In this document: piece by piece, positions 14,693-23,652 of the stretch
Layout: every line of letters begins with the position of its first letter
Position numbering within the stretch: the stretch's first letter is position 1
Origin: Salinilacustrithrix sp034522155
Lineage (GTDB): Bacteria > Actinomycetota > Acidimicrobiia > Acidimicrobiales > Salinilacustritrichaceae
DNA length: 64,000 nt
Assembly: GCA_034522155.1 (NCBI GenBank)
Contig: JAXHLP010000010.1
Coordinates: 62,001 to 126,000 of the forward strand
Direction of reading: 5' to 3'
Translations under genes and position numbers: made by a program
The notes under the pieces: generated by a model
The model's database searches: none
What the model was told of the DNA's origin: nothing
Seen by the model: the letters and a program-made list of their open reading frames with translations, nothing else

Positions 14693-17347
14693 GTGGAGAC
14701 CCGGACCGACCCGCTGGTGAGCGCTCCCTGGCTGCGGACCGTACCCGAGGTGGCGGCGTCGTTCGGCGGTGACGCCGAGCGCGGACTGACCGAGCACGAC
14801 GCGGCCCGACGCCTGACGGAGCACGGGCCGAACACCCTCGAGACCACGGCCCGGCGCGGGCCCGCCCAGGTGCTGGCCCGTCAATTCACCAACACCATGA
14901 TCCTGATCCTGGCTGCGGTGGGTGTGGTCACCTTCGTGGTCGGCGACCACGTCGACACCGTCGTCATCGCCGTGATCGTGATGCTCAACGCGATCATCGG
15001 CTTCGTCCAGGAGTACCGGGCCGAACGGGCGATGGACGAGCTCGGCCAGCTCACCGCGGCCACGGCCCGGGTCGTACGGGACGGGACGGTGGTCGAGGTA
15101 CCGGCGGCGTCCCTGGTCCCCGGCGATCTGGTGCGCCTCGCCGCCGGCGACGTGGTTCCCGCCGACCTCCGCCTCGTCGAGACCGCGGGCCTGCAGATCG
15201 CGGAGGCCGCGCTCACGGGCGAGGCCGAATCCGTCGCGAAGCACACCGCCCCGATCGCCGAGGACACCGGGTTCGTGGGTGATCGCCGCAACATGGCCTT
15301 CAAGGGCACCGCGGCGGCCGATGGACGCGGCCACGGCATCGTCGTCGCCACCGGCATGGCGACCGAGCTCGGGCGCATCGCCACACTGCTGTCCGAGGAT
15401 CGTGGCCAGACCCCGCTCCAGCGGCGACTGGCCGTCCTCGGTCGACGGCTGGCCGCGATCGCCGCGCTCCTGTGTGCCGTCGTGTTCGTGTCCGGCGTCC
15501 TGCGCGGCGAAGGCGTGGGCGACATGTTGGTCGCAGCCATCAGCCTGGCGGTCGCCGCCATTCCCGAAGGGCTCCCAGCGGTGGTCACCGTCGCCCTGGG
15601 TCTCGGGGCGAGACGGATGGCCCGGCGCCGGGCGCTGGTCCGCCGACTGCCTGCGGTCGAGACGCTGGGAGCGGTCGGCGTCATCTGCACCGACAAGACG
15701 GGGACGTTGACCCAGAACCAGATGGCGGTCGAGCGCGTCTGGACCCCCGACGGGGAGTACGACGTGAACGGGCGCGGCTACGAGCCGACCGCGACCATCA
15801 CCGGTCGCACCGGCGCTCCGGGCGAGGACCTGTCCGGGCTCGCGCTCGTGGCCGCGGCGTGCAACGACGCGGTCCTGCACGAGCCGTCTGACGGTCCCGA
15901 TTGGACCGTGACCGGCGACCCGACCGAGGGCGCCCTCCTCGCGCTCGCGCGCCGAGCCGATGTCGGCGATCCGCCACCGCGGGTCGCCGAGCTCCCCTTC
16001 GAAGCCGACCGCAAGCGCATGACCACCGCGCACGCCGTCGATGGCAGCTACTGGGTCGCCACCAAGGGCGCGCTCGAGGCACTCGTACCGTTGCTGCATC
16101 CGGACGAATCCGAGGACGCAGCGACCGTGGCGGCCGACCAGCTCGCCGCCGAGGGCTACCGGGTGCTCGGCCTCGCCGACCGGCAGACGGATGAGCTGCC
16201 GGCCGACCCCGCCGACATGGAACGGGACCTCCGCCTCCTCGGCGTCGTCGGTATCGCCGATCCACCCCGGCCCGAGGCGCGCGATTCGGTCGACGCCTGT
16301 CGCGACGCGGGTGTGACCACGGTGATGATCACCGGCGACCACCCCCGGACCGCCCGCGCCATCGCCCGTCGCCTCGACATCATCGACGACGGGGACGACG
16401 ACGAGGACGTGGTGCTGACCGGGGCCGAGGTCGCCGACCTCGACGACGACGAGCTGACCGAGCGCGTCGCAGCAGTTCGGGTGTTCGCCCGGACCGCGCC
16501 GGCACAGAAGCTGCGGATCGTGGACGCCTGGCGGCGACGAGACGTCGTCGTGGCGATGACCGGCGACGGCGTGAACGACGCCCCCGCGCTGCAACGAGCC
16601 GACATCGGCGTGGCCATGGGCATCAACGGCACGGACGTGAGCCGCGAGGCCGCGGACATGGTGCTGGCCGACGACAACTTCGCCACGATCGTGGACGCGA
16701 TCGGCGAGGGCCGACGGATCTACGACAACCTCCGTCGCTTCGTCCTGTACCTCCTGTCGACCAACTCGGCCGAGGTCCTGGTGGTGCTGATCGGGCCGTT
16801 CCTCGGGCTCCCCCTGCCCCTGACCGCCACCCAGATCCTGTACATCAACCTGGTGACCGACGGGGTCCCCGCGGTTGCGCTCGGCCTCGAGCCGGCCGAG
16901 CCCGACGTGATGAAGCGCCCTCCCCGCCCCAGCACCGCCTCGATCCTGGGACAGGGGCTCTGGAAGCGCTGCCTCGTGGTCGGCTCGCTGATGGCGACGG
17001 CCGTGCTGGCGCTCCAGGTCGGCGCCGACCACCAGGGGCTGCCGTGGCAGACCATGGGGTTCATGACCCTCGCCATCCTCCAGCTCGGCCACGCGATCGC
17101 GGTGCGGTCCGGCACCCATCCCCTGCGGGCGCTGTTGCGGATCAACCCGCTGCTCGGTCTCGCCGTGCTCGCCAGTCTGGCTGCACAACTGGCCGTGGTG
17201 TACGTGCCCGTCTTCCAGGACGCGTTCGCCACCGAGCCGCTCACGCCGGGCGAGCTGGGGATCGTGGGCGCGATCTGCGGTGTGGGATTCGCGGTCGGCG
17301 AGCTCGACCGGGCACGCCGGGCCCGATCCCCTCGACCGGCAGACTGA
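14693..17347 (+). CDS. Cation-transporting P2-type ATPase (CtpF-like)
   Basis: An 884-residue P-type ATPase. Order: N-terminal cation-ATPase domain (VPEVAASF..., 17-50), helices M1-M2 (about 65-105), actuator domain with LTGEAES (174-180), M3-M4 with AAIPEGLPAVV (the P2-type ion-binding proline loop), phosphorylation motif CTDKTGTLT with Asp334, a hinge with MTGDGVNDAPAL, and six C-terminal helices. This pattern fits Ca2+-type P2A pumps; M. tuberculosis CtpF (Rv1997), a DosR-regulon member, has it too. Ion specificity is not proven. The start is GTG without a strong ribosome site; an in-frame GTG 24 bp on is possible. Confidence 0.93.
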   Translation: METRTDPLVSAPWLRTVPEVAASFGGDAERGLTEHDAARRLTEHGPNTLETTARRGPAQVLARQFTNTMILILAAVGVVTFVVGDHVDTVVIAVIVMLNAIIGFVQEYRAERAMDELGQLTAATARVVRDGTVVEVPAASLVPGDLVRLAAGDVVPADLRLVETAGLQIAEAALTGEAESVAKHTAPIAEDTGFVGDRRNMAFKGTAAADGRGHGIVVATGMATELGRIATLLSEDRGQTPLQRRLAVLGRRLAAIAALLCAVVFVSGVLRGEGVGDMLVAAISLAVAAIPEGLPAVVTVALGLGARRMARRRALVRRLPAVETLGAVGVICTDKTGTLTQNQMAVERVWTPDGEYDVNGRGYEPTATITGRTGAPGEDLSGLALVAAACNDAVLHEPSDGPDWTVTGDPTEGALLALARRADVGDPPPRVAELPFEADRKRMTTAHAVDGSYWVATKGALEALVPLLHPDESEDAATVAADQLAAEGYRVLGLADRQTDELPADPADMERDLRLLGVVGIADPPRPEARDSVDACRDAGVTTVMITGDHPRTARAIARRLDIIDDGDDDEDVVLTGAEVADLDDDELTERVAAVRVFARTAPAQKLRIVDAWRRRDVVVAMTGDGVNDAPALQRADIGVAMGINGTDVSREAADMVLADDNFATIVDAIGEGRRIYDNLRRFVLYLLSTNSAEVLVVLIGPFLGLPLPLTATQILYINLVTDGVPAVALGLEPAEPDVMKRPPRPSTASILGQGLWKRCLVVGSLMATAVLALQVGADHQGLPWQTMGFMTLAILQLGHAIAVRSGTHPLRALLRINPLLGLAVLASLAAQLAVVYVPVFQDAFATEPLTPGELGIVGAICGVGFAVGELDRARRARSPRPAD

Positions 17348-17424
17348 CCGACACGACGAGCAGGATGGTGAGCCATGAGTGCATCGACCGTGGTCCGGCC
17401 GGCCCCCATCGATCGAGTGGACAG

Positions 17425-20112
17425 ATGACGACCGCGCCTGCGCACTGGACCTGCGATGTCGTCGCGGCCGATGGAGGAATCGTGCACCTCCGACCCGTCG
17501 CGTCGATCGACGCGGCGGCGCTGATGGAGCTCCATGCCGGGCTCTCCGCCGACAGCCAGTATCTGCGCTACTTCCGGGCCAAGCCCCGACTACCGGTGGA
17601 ATCCGCCGAGGAGCTGGCCGGCGTGGATCACGTGGACGAGGTGGTGTTGCTGGCCGAGGTCCAGGGTCACGTCGTGGGAATGGCGAACTACGTCCGGGGC
17701 GCTCGACTCGACGAGGCCGAGGTCGCGTTCGTCGTCGCCGACGAGTACCACGGTCGAGGCATCGGCACGCTCCTGCTCGAGCACCTGGCTGCGGCGGCGC
17801 GGGAGCGAGGCATCACCCGGTTCGTGGCCGACACCTTGGCCCACAACCAGCGGATGCGTCACGTGTTCCGCTCGGCCGGCTTCGCCGAACGCGCCGAGTT
17901 CGACGGCGAGGTGGTGCACGTCGAGCTCCACATCGAGCCGACGGAGCAGTCGCGTGCCAGCGTCGAGGCGCGGGAGCACCGGTCCGAGGCGGCATCGATC
18001 CGAACGATCCTCTCGCCCCGTTCGGTGGCGGTCATCGGTGCCAGCCGGAACCCCACCTCGGTCGGTCACCAGGTACTGGTCAACCTGCTCGCGGGCGGCT
18101 TCGACGGGACGGTGCATCCCGTGCATCCGGAGGCGGTCCACGTGGCCAGCGTGAAGGCCTACCCGACCGTGGTCGACGTCCCCGACGATGTGGACCTGGC
18201 GGTGGTGGCCGTCCCCGCGCCCGCGGTGACCCAGGTCGTCGAGCAGTGCGCGGCCAAGGGCGTGAACGGCCTGGTCGTGCTCACCGCCGGCTTCGGCGAG
18301 CTCGGAGCGGACGGCAGCGACGCGCAGGCGGCGCTGCGCCGCCTCGTGCGCCACCACGGGATGCGCCTGGTCGGCCCCAACTGCATCGGTCTCGCCAACA
18401 CCGCGGTCGGGCTCAACGCCACCTTCGTCGGGCAGCCGCCACGCGCCGGACGCTGTGCCGTGGTCACCCAGTCCGGCGCGATCGGCATCGAGCTCCTCGA
18501 CGACACCGCACGCCGCGACCTCGGGATCTCGTCGTTCGTCTCGGTGGGCAACAAGGCCGACGTGAGCGGCAACGACCTCCTCCAGTACTGGGAGGACGAC
18601 CCGGACACCGACGTGATCCTGCTCTACCTGGAGTCGTTCGGGAACCCCCGCAAGTTCGCCCGCATCGCCCGGCGGGTCGCACGGCGCAAGCCGATCATCG
18701 CGGTCAAGAGCGGCCGGACCACGGCCGGGAGCCGGGCAGCATCCTCCCACACGGCCGCCCTGGCCAGCCCGGATGCAGCCGTGGACGCCCTGTTCTCCCA
18801 GACGGGCGTGATCCGAACGGACACGGTCGACGAGATGCTCGACGTCGCCGCGCTCCTCAGCTCCCAACCCATCCCGCAGGGTCGCTCGGTGGCCATCGTC
18901 GGGAACTCGGGTGGCCCGGGCATCCTCGCTGCGGACGCGTGCAGCGCCGCCGACCGCGAGGTCGCGGAGCTGACCGAGGACACCCAGGCCCGCCTGCGCG
19001 CGTTCGTGGACCCGAACGCATCGGTCTCGAACCCGGTCGACCTCGTTGCATCGGCCGATGTCGCGACCTACGAGCGGGCGCTCCGAGTCCTCCTCGACGA
19101 TGCCGGTGTCGACACCATCCTCGTGGTCTGCACCCCGACATTCGCCGTCCGCCCACGTGCCGTCGCCGAGCTGATCCCCGGACTCGACGCCGGCGACACC
19201 ACCGTCGTCGCGTGCTTCATCGCCTGGTCCGAGCGTCCCGCGCTCGCCGGGACCGAGCCGGGCCGCGCCGTCCCCACCTTCGCCTCGCCGGAACCGGCGG
19301 CACGAGCGCTGGGGCGCGCGGCCGTCCACGGCGAGTGGCGCCGGCGATCGCCGGGCGTGCTCCCGGTGCTCGAGGGGTTCGACGCAGACCAGGCGAGCGA
19401 CATCGTCGCCCATGCGCTCGCCGATCGTGGCGAAGGCGGGTGGCTCGACCCGGCGACGACCCACGAGCTGCTCGCCGCCGCCGGCGTCGGGTTGGTCCGG
19501 TCCACACCGGTCGAGGGCCCGGACCACGCCGCGACGGCGGCGATCGAGCTCGGCTTCCCCGTGGTCCTCAAGGCCGCCGGCCCCGACCTGGTGCACAAGA
19601 GCGACGTCGGCGGGGTACGCCTGGCACTCGGGTCAGCGGCCGAGGTGCGATCCGCCTACGACGAGATGACACGCCGGATCGGGGCGGCGATGACCGGCGC
19701 CGTCGTGCAGCCGATGGTCCCCGAGGGCGTCGAGACCATCATCGGCGTCGTCCAGGACGACCTCTTCGGTCCGCTGGTGCTGTTCGGCCTCGGCGGCGTC
19801 GCCACCGAGCTCCTCGGTGATCGGGCGCTGCGAATCCTGCCGCTGACCGACCTGGATGCACGTGCCATGGTCACCTCGCTGCGCTCCTCGCCCCTGCTCT
19901 TCGGCTACCGGGGCGCATCTCCCGTCGCCACCGATGCGCTGGAGGACACGCTCCAACGCGTCGCCCGGCTGGCCGCGACGGTCCCGGAGGTGGCCGAGCT
20001 CGACCTCAACCCGGTCATCGCGAGCGAACGGGGCGTCACGGCGGTCGATGCACGCGTGCGGCTCCGGCCCGCTCGGCCGGGCACGGACCCAGATCGCCGG
20101 CACATGTCGTGA
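17425..20112 (+). CDS. GNAT acetyltransferase fused to ADP-forming acyl-CoA synthetase
   Basis: An 895-residue fusion. Residues about 15-175 form a GNAT domain (acetyl-CoA loop in EYHGRGIGTLLLEHL). Then come a CoA-binding domain (about 195-290, SVAVIGASRNPTSVGHQVL), succinyl-CoA-ligase-like domains with the phospho-histidine in AASSHTAALASPD, and a C-terminal ATP-grasp domain (VVLKAAGPDLVHKSDVGGV). E. coli PatZ, a protein lysine acetyltransferase, has the same parts in the opposite order. It may acetylate proteins such as acetyl-CoA synthetase, or make acetate and ATP. The ATG overlaps the stop of a 17-codon ORF (ATGA). It is 77 bp after the P-type ATPase and probably in its operon. Confidence 0.9.
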   Translation: MTTAPAHWTCDVVAADGGIVHLRPVASIDAAALMELHAGLSADSQYLRYFRAKPRLPVESAEELAGVDHVDEVVLLAEVQGHVVGMANYVRGARLDEAEVAFVVADEYHGRGIGTLLLEHLAAAARERGITRFVADTLAHNQRMRHVFRSAGFAERAEFDGEVVHVELHIEPTEQSRASVEAREHRSEAASIRTILSPRSVAVIGASRNPTSVGHQVLVNLLAGGFDGTVHPVHPEAVHVASVKAYPTVVDVPDDVDLAVVAVPAPAVTQVVEQCAAKGVNGLVVLTAGFGELGADGSDAQAALRRLVRHHGMRLVGPNCIGLANTAVGLNATFVGQPPRAGRCAVVTQSGAIGIELLDDTARRDLGISSFVSVGNKADVSGNDLLQYWEDDPDTDVILLYLESFGNPRKFARIARRVARRKPIIAVKSGRTTAGSRAASSHTAALASPDAAVDALFSQTGVIRTDTVDEMLDVAALLSSQPIPQGRSVAIVGNSGGPGILAADACSAADREVAELTEDTQARLRAFVDPNASVSNPVDLVASADVATYERALRVLLDDAGVDTILVVCTPTFAVRPRAVAELIPGLDAGDTTVVACFIAWSERPALAGTEPGRAVPTFASPEPAARALGRAAVHGEWRRRSPGVLPVLEGFDADQASDIVAHALADRGEGGWLDPATTHELLAAAGVGLVRSTPVEGPDHAATAAIELGFPVVLKAAGPDLVHKSDVGGVRLALGSAAEVRSAYDEMTRRIGAAMTGAVVQPMVPEGVETIIGVVQDDLFGPLVLFGLGGVATELLGDRALRILPLTDLDARAMVTSLRSSPLLFGYRGASPVATDALEDTLQRVARLAATVPEVAELDLNPVIASERGVTAVDARVRLRPARPGTDPDRRHMS

Positions 20113-20127
20113 CGCGGCGACGGCTGG

Positions 20128-20223
20128 TCAACCGGCGGGAGCCTCGTCCCCGGGCGGCGCGACATCGAGATCCGGCTCGGTTGGGCCCTGATCGAGACGG
20201 AACGGCGGGTACTCGTCGGTCAT
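20128..20223 (-). CDS. Possible small protein with YPPFRLD motif
   Basis: A 31-residue acidic, proline-rich ORF starting MTDEYPPFRLDQGPTEPD. It starts 24 bp from a DosR-like box on the same strand sense. From memory, the YPPFRLD-type motif resembles the C-terminal tails of actinobacterial DUF4389 membrane proteins, so this may be a stand-alone relative or a remnant of such a gene. There is no strong ribosome site and no longer frame upstream. The rest of the 255-bp gap between the acyl-CoA synthetase and the stress protein holds nothing else recognisable. Confidence 0.4.
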   Translation of the reverse strand: MTDEYPPFRLDQGPTEPDLDVAPPGDEAPAG

Positions 20224-20247
20224 GAGCAGGGCCCGCCGAGCGGAACA

Positions 20248-20261
20248 GGGCCGAAGGTCCA
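20248..20261. promoter_or_regulatory. DosR-like box (small ORF / universal stress protein)
   Basis: GGGCCGAAGGTCCA, reverse complement TGGACCTTCGGCCC. It lies 24 bp upstream of the leftward 31-residue ORF and 106 bp upstream of the rightward universal stress protein gene. Confidence 0.68.
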
Positions 20262-20367
20262 TTCACCGCAGTCGCGGAGGACACGGAGAGCACAGAGGCC
20301 ACGGCATCGAGGACGAACGCCGAGTCTTCCCTGGCACGAGCCACCGGTGGTGGAGTTCGATGGGGCC

Positions 20368-20784
20368 ATGACCCCGACGGATGACACGCCCGACATCTCA
20401 CTCGTGCTCGTGGGCGTCGACGGTTCCGACAACAGCCGGCGCGCCCTCTCCTGGGCGGCGAACCTGGCAGCCCGCGTGGACGCCGAGGTGCTCGCGATCC
20501 ACGCGCTCGGCCTGCTCGACCAGCTCACCCACGACGGAGTCATCGAGGACTTCGAGACGCGCTGGTGCGCGGCGCTCGACGAGATCGGGGTGCGGAACCG
20601 CCGCGAGCTGGTCGACGGCCCACCGTCGATGACGCTGCTGCGCACGGCCGACCAGGAGCCGGTCGATTTGATCGTGGTGGGCAGCCGGGGCGTCGGGGGC
20701 TTCCCCGAGCTCCAGCTCGGCAGCACCAGCCTCCAGGTCATCCAGCACGCCCCCGTGCCGGTGACCGTCGTCCCCCCTCGCTGA
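20368..20784 (+). CDS. Universal stress protein, single domain
   Basis: A 138-residue UspA-type protein of the cytoplasm. It begins with the first strand LVLVGVDGSDNSRRAL and ends with the ATP-binding pattern G-2X-G-9X-G-S (GSRGVGGFPELQLGS, about 106-120), so it should bind ATP like M. tuberculosis Rv2623. I chose the ATG at 20368; an in-frame GTG seven codons upstream is possible. It converges on the tandem stress protein with a 3-bp gap, and a DosR-like box lies upstream. Confidence 0.92.
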   Translation: MTPTDDTPDISLVLVGVDGSDNSRRALSWAANLAARVDAEVLAIHALGLLDQLTHDGVIEDFETRWCAALDEIGVRNRRELVDGPPSMTLLRTADQEPVDLIVVGSRGVGGFPELQLGSTSLQVIQHAPVPVTVVPPR

Positions 20785-20787
20785 GCG

Positions 20788-21585
20788 CTACTCCCCGAGC
20801 CGGGACCGGGACACGAGCACGGAGCAACCGGCGAGCTGCGCCACGGCGTTGGCCGTCGAGCCGAGGGTGAGCCGGCGGATCGTGGTCAACCCGTGGGTGC
20901 CGAGCACGATCAGGTCCGGGTCCGATGTCCGGGCCTCGGCCAGGATCTCGCGATGCGGCTTGCGGCCACGGTGCACCGACCCGGACACCGATGCCACGTG
21001 ACCGTCGAGCACCTGGGTGACCGCGTCGATCGCGGCATCGGTGTCGGTACGCCCGTCGTCGACCGCGAGGGCCGACACGGCGACCTCGCCGGACCACGGG
21101 AGTCCGGCGAGGGTCGTCGCGGCATCGGAGGCGTGGGCGGAGCCGTCGGCGCAGACGATCGCCGTCCGCACCGATCGGCCGCGGCGGGCCAGGACGACCG
21201 GGTTGGTGGGATCGTGCAGGAGCCACTCGGTGGTGCTGCCCACCGACCGTGGTCCGACGCCGCTGCTGGCACCGCCCACCACCACCAGCGTCGCGTCCGG
21301 CCAGCCACTGAGCGCGAGCCGGGGGTCGGATGTGGCCACCTCGAACCGGACCTCGGCGAATCCGGACTCGGCGATGACGTCCCGTGGCGGGTCACCGACG
21401 ACCGGATGCGGGGCCGCGTCCTCCGGCGGGACCTGCCGGCCGAACGCCGGCGGTTCCGCCTGGAGGTCGACCAGGGTCCAGCCGGGCCAGTGCTGGGAAT
21501 TGACCCACAACCAGGCGAGATCGGACCCCGGCGACAGGTCGTCACCGAGCACGACGTAGGGCGTGGCGGGCGCAGCGGCGTTCAT
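20788..21585 (-). CDS. Universal stress protein, tandem domains
   Basis: A 265-residue protein of two Usp domains. Domain 2 (about 135-265) keeps the ATP motif GTHGLTTIRRLTLGS (G-2X-G-9X-G-S). In domain 1 (about 5-130) the motif is altered (GGASSGVGPRSVGST), so it may bind ATP poorly or not at all. M. tuberculosis DosR-regulon stress proteins such as Rv2623 and Rv1996 are also tandem. The ATG at 21583-21585 was chosen; a TTG 42 bp upstream is an alternative with a better ribosome site. It is divergent from the membrane-anchored stress protein across a DosR-like box. Confidence 0.88.
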   Translation of the reverse strand: MNAAAPATPYVVLGDDLSPGSDLAWLWVNSQHWPGWTLVDLQAEPPAFGRQVPPEDAAPHPVVGDPPRDVIAESGFAEVRFEVATSDPRLALSGWPDATLVVVGGASSGVGPRSVGSTTEWLLHDPTNPVVLARRGRSVRTAIVCADGSAHASDAATTLAGLPWSGEVAVSALAVDDGRTDTDAAIDAVTQVLDGHVASVSGSVHRGRKPHREILAEARTSDPDLIVLGTHGLTTIRRLTLGSTANAVAQLAGCSVLVSRSRLGE

Positions 21586-21643
21586 CAGGAGAACTCTACG
21601 GTCGTCTCCCACGTGCCCCGGGATCAAGATCCTGCGCCGCGTT

Positions 21644-21657
21644 GTGACCTTCGGCCC
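21644..21657. promoter_or_regulatory. DosR-like box between two stress protein genes
   Basis: GTGACCTTCGGCCC, the same sequence as the box at 14617 read from the other strand. It is 58 bp from the leftward start and 29 bp from the rightward start. Confidence 0.68.
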
Positions 21658-21686
21658 GACGCGGACCCGTTCGGACCCGCGAGCAT

Positions 21687-22382
21687 GTGGGGATGATCGT
21701 CGTCATCGTCATCGTCATCCTCTCCTGGCTCCTGGTCGGCTTCGCGCTCGGTCTCTACGAGGCCCGGCGGGGCCATTGGCACTGGCTCTGGTTGCTCGGC
21801 GCGCTTGCCGGCCCGCTCGCCCTCCCGCTCGCACGCCAGATCGAGGAGAACGAACGGCTGGCCCGCCCGCTCGACATCAGCGACGCCACCGGCCACGGCC
21901 CGGGCGGCGTACGGCTCCTCGCCGGCATCGACGGCTCGGACGAGTCGATCGACGCGGCCCGTCGGGCCGCGAACCTGCTCGGGTCCCGGCTCGGGGACTT
22001 CACGCTCGCGATGGTCATCGACTTCGACCTCCACGAAGCGGTTCCCGGGCCACTGAGCCCCGACCATCCTCGACTCGCCGATGAGCGGACGATGCTCGAG
22101 TCGGCCGCCGCATCGCTCGATGCTTCGCTCGGCTTCGCACCGGCGACCGTCCTGCTCAGCGGCGCTCCGGCCGACGCGCTCCGCCAGCAGGCCACCGCGG
22201 CGCGCTTCGATCTCCTCGCGGTGGGGAGCCGGGGCCGGGGAATGACCAAGCGGCTGGTCGGATCGTGTGCCTCGCAGCTCGCCCAGGGCTCTCCCGTGCC
22301 CGCGCTGATCATGCCGACGCACGGGGCTGGCGCCGGCGACGACGAGGACGGCGCCGCTCAGACCACGCCGCGGAGCACGTGA
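21687..22382 (+). CDS. Membrane-anchored universal stress protein
   Basis: A 231-residue protein with an N-terminal helix (MIVVIVIVILSWLLVGFALG, about 3-22) and a second hydrophobic patch (LWLLGALAGPLALPLA, about 33-48), followed by a Usp domain (about 75-215). The ATP-binding motif is GSRGRGMTKRLVGS, with an 8-residue instead of the usual 9-residue spacer. A membrane anchor on a Usp is unusual and may place nucleotide sensing at the membrane. The start is GTG 21687 or ATG 21693. The 3' end overlaps the convergent VIT-family gene by 25 bp. Confidence 0.83.
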   Translation: MGMIVVIVIVILSWLLVGFALGLYEARRGHWHWLWLLGALAGPLALPLARQIEENERLARPLDISDATGHGPGGVRLLAGIDGSDESIDAARRAANLLGSRLGDFTLAMVIDFDLHEAVPGPLSPDHPRLADERTMLESAAASLDASLGFAPATVLLSGAPADALRQQATAARFDLLAVGSRGRGMTKRLVGSCASQLAQGSPVPALIMPTHGAGAGDDEDGAAQTTPRST

Positions 22383-23098
22383 CCCACCCCGAAGGCGAGG
22401 ACGGCGGCACCGCCACCGAGGCCCAGCGTCTGCGCCGCGGTCCGGACGCGTGACAGCTCGGTGATGGCACCACGGGCGACGCCGATCGCCACGAACGCGA
22501 CCCCCGTCGCGACGGCACTGGACACGAACGGGTCGCCGACGGGCCAGGTGGCGGCGAGCTCGATCAGGAACGGGGTGAGCGGGAGGAGCCCGGCGACGCA
22601 GAACGCGACGAAGGTCGCCGTCGCCGTGCGCAGCGGCTGGGGTGCGACCGTGGTGAAGCCGTGCTCCTCCACGAGCATCGTCTGCACCCACCGCTCATGG
22701 TCCTCGGTGACGACCTCGACGACGCGCTCGAGATCGTCGCCGGTGAACCCCTTGGCCTCGTAGATCTGGCGAACCTCCTCCCGCTCGCCCTCGGGCACGT
22801 GCGCGATGTGCTCGAGCTCTTCGGCCCGCACCCGACGACGCCGTTCCTCGCTGGTCCGCACGCCCAGGTAGTTCCCCACGGCCATGCTGAACCCGTCGGC
22901 CAACAGGTTGGCCAGGCCGAGCACGACGACGATGCTCATCGAGACCGAGGCCCCGCGCGCGCCGGCCACCACCGCGAAGGTCGTCACCGCACCGTCGACG
23001 GCCCCGTAGACGAGTTCGCGGCTGTAGGACTCCTTCGGTCCGCCCAGCAAGCGCCGGGCCACCGCGTCGGGCGTGTGCTCGCTGCCGAGGTCTTCCAT
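22358..23098 (-). CDS. VIT1/CCC1 family membrane protein (Fe/Mn transporter)
   Basis: A 246-residue protein of the VIT1/CCC1 family, which moves iron or manganese out of the cytoplasm. It opens with the family's first helix ELVYGAVDGAVTTFAVVAG (about 28-46), then a second helix with the NLLADGFSMAVGNYLG pattern, a charged cytosolic insert (about 88-150, rich in Glu, the metal-binding region in VIT1), and three C-terminal helices. The ATG has GGAG six bases upstream. It is divergent from a flavin-type gene across a very good DosR-like box. Iron storage or export in hypoxia would suit the regulon. Confidence 0.9.
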   Translation of the reverse strand: MEDLGSEHTPDAVARRLLGGPKESYSRELVYGAVDGAVTTFAVVAGARGASVSMSIVVVLGLANLLADGFSMAVGNYLGVRTSEERRRRVRAEELEHIAHVPEGEREEVRQIYEAKGFTGDDLERVVEVVTEDHERWVQTMLVEEHGFTTVAPQPLRTATATFVAFCVAGLLPLTPFLIELAATWPVGDPFVSSAVATGVAFVAIGVARGAITELSRVRTAAQTLGLGGGAAVLAFGVGHVLRGVV

Positions 23099-23159
23099 GG
23101 CTCCATGGTCGCTCAACGGACCACGTCTGCGACCGGATCCCCGTGCCGAGCGAACGGAC

Positions 23160-23173
23160 GGGACTTTCGACCC
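23160..23173. promoter_or_regulatory. DosR-like box (VIT family / split-barrel protein divergent promoter)
   Basis: GGGACTTTCGACCC. This copy most closely resembles the mycobacterial DosR box, because it keeps the ACTTT core. It lies 61 bp from the leftward start and 30 bp from the rightward start. Confidence 0.75.
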
Positions 23174-23203
23174 TGCTCCGCCGGCGCTTCGACCACCGAA
23201 GAT

Positions 23204-23650
23204 GTGATCGTGGAGTTCGACCGCAACGGCCTCAGGATCCTCGACCGTGACGAGTGCGTCCGCCTGCTGGCGCAATCGACGGTAGGGCGCGTGGGCGTGT
23301 CGTCGGGCGCACTGCCCGTCGTGTTGCCCGTGAATTTCCTGCTGGACGGCGACCGCATCCTGATCCGGACCGCGCCCGGCACGAAGCTCGACGCGGCGCT
23401 CAACGACGCGGTGGTCGCCTTCGAGGTCGACGACTTCGACCCCCTCCACCATGCCGGCTGGAGCGTCCTGGTCACAGGCACGTCACGGGTGATCGACGAC
23501 TCGGAAGATCTCCGCCGCATCGGCACGCTGCCCTTGGCTCACTGGGCACCGGCGGACGACGGCCACGTCGTCGCGATCTCGACCGAGATGGTGAGCGGCC
23601 GACAGATGTCCCCCGGCAATGCGGCTGTCCGCAGTACCGCGACGCGTTGA
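23204..23650 (+). CDS. Pyridoxamine 5'-phosphate oxidase-like split-barrel protein, copy 1
   Basis: A 148-residue split-barrel protein. Seen: LDRDECVRLLAQSTVGRVGV, PVVLPVNFLLDGDRILIRTAPGTK and the WSVLVTGTSRVID segment, the standard pattern of small actinobacterial flavin- or F420-binding proteins. Related proteins occur in the M. tuberculosis DosR regulon and may act in nitro-reduction or redox stress. The cofactor is not determined. The start is GTG 23204 or GTG 23210. It is convergent with its paralogue (2-bp gap). Confidence 0.83.
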   Translation: MIVEFDRNGLRILDRDECVRLLAQSTVGRVGVSSGALPVVLPVNFLLDGDRILIRTAPGTKLDAALNDAVVAFEVDDFDPLHHAGWSVLVTGTSRVIDDSEDLRRIGTLPLAHWAPADDGHVVAISTEMVSGRQMSPGNAAVRSTATR

Positions 23651-23652
23651 CG

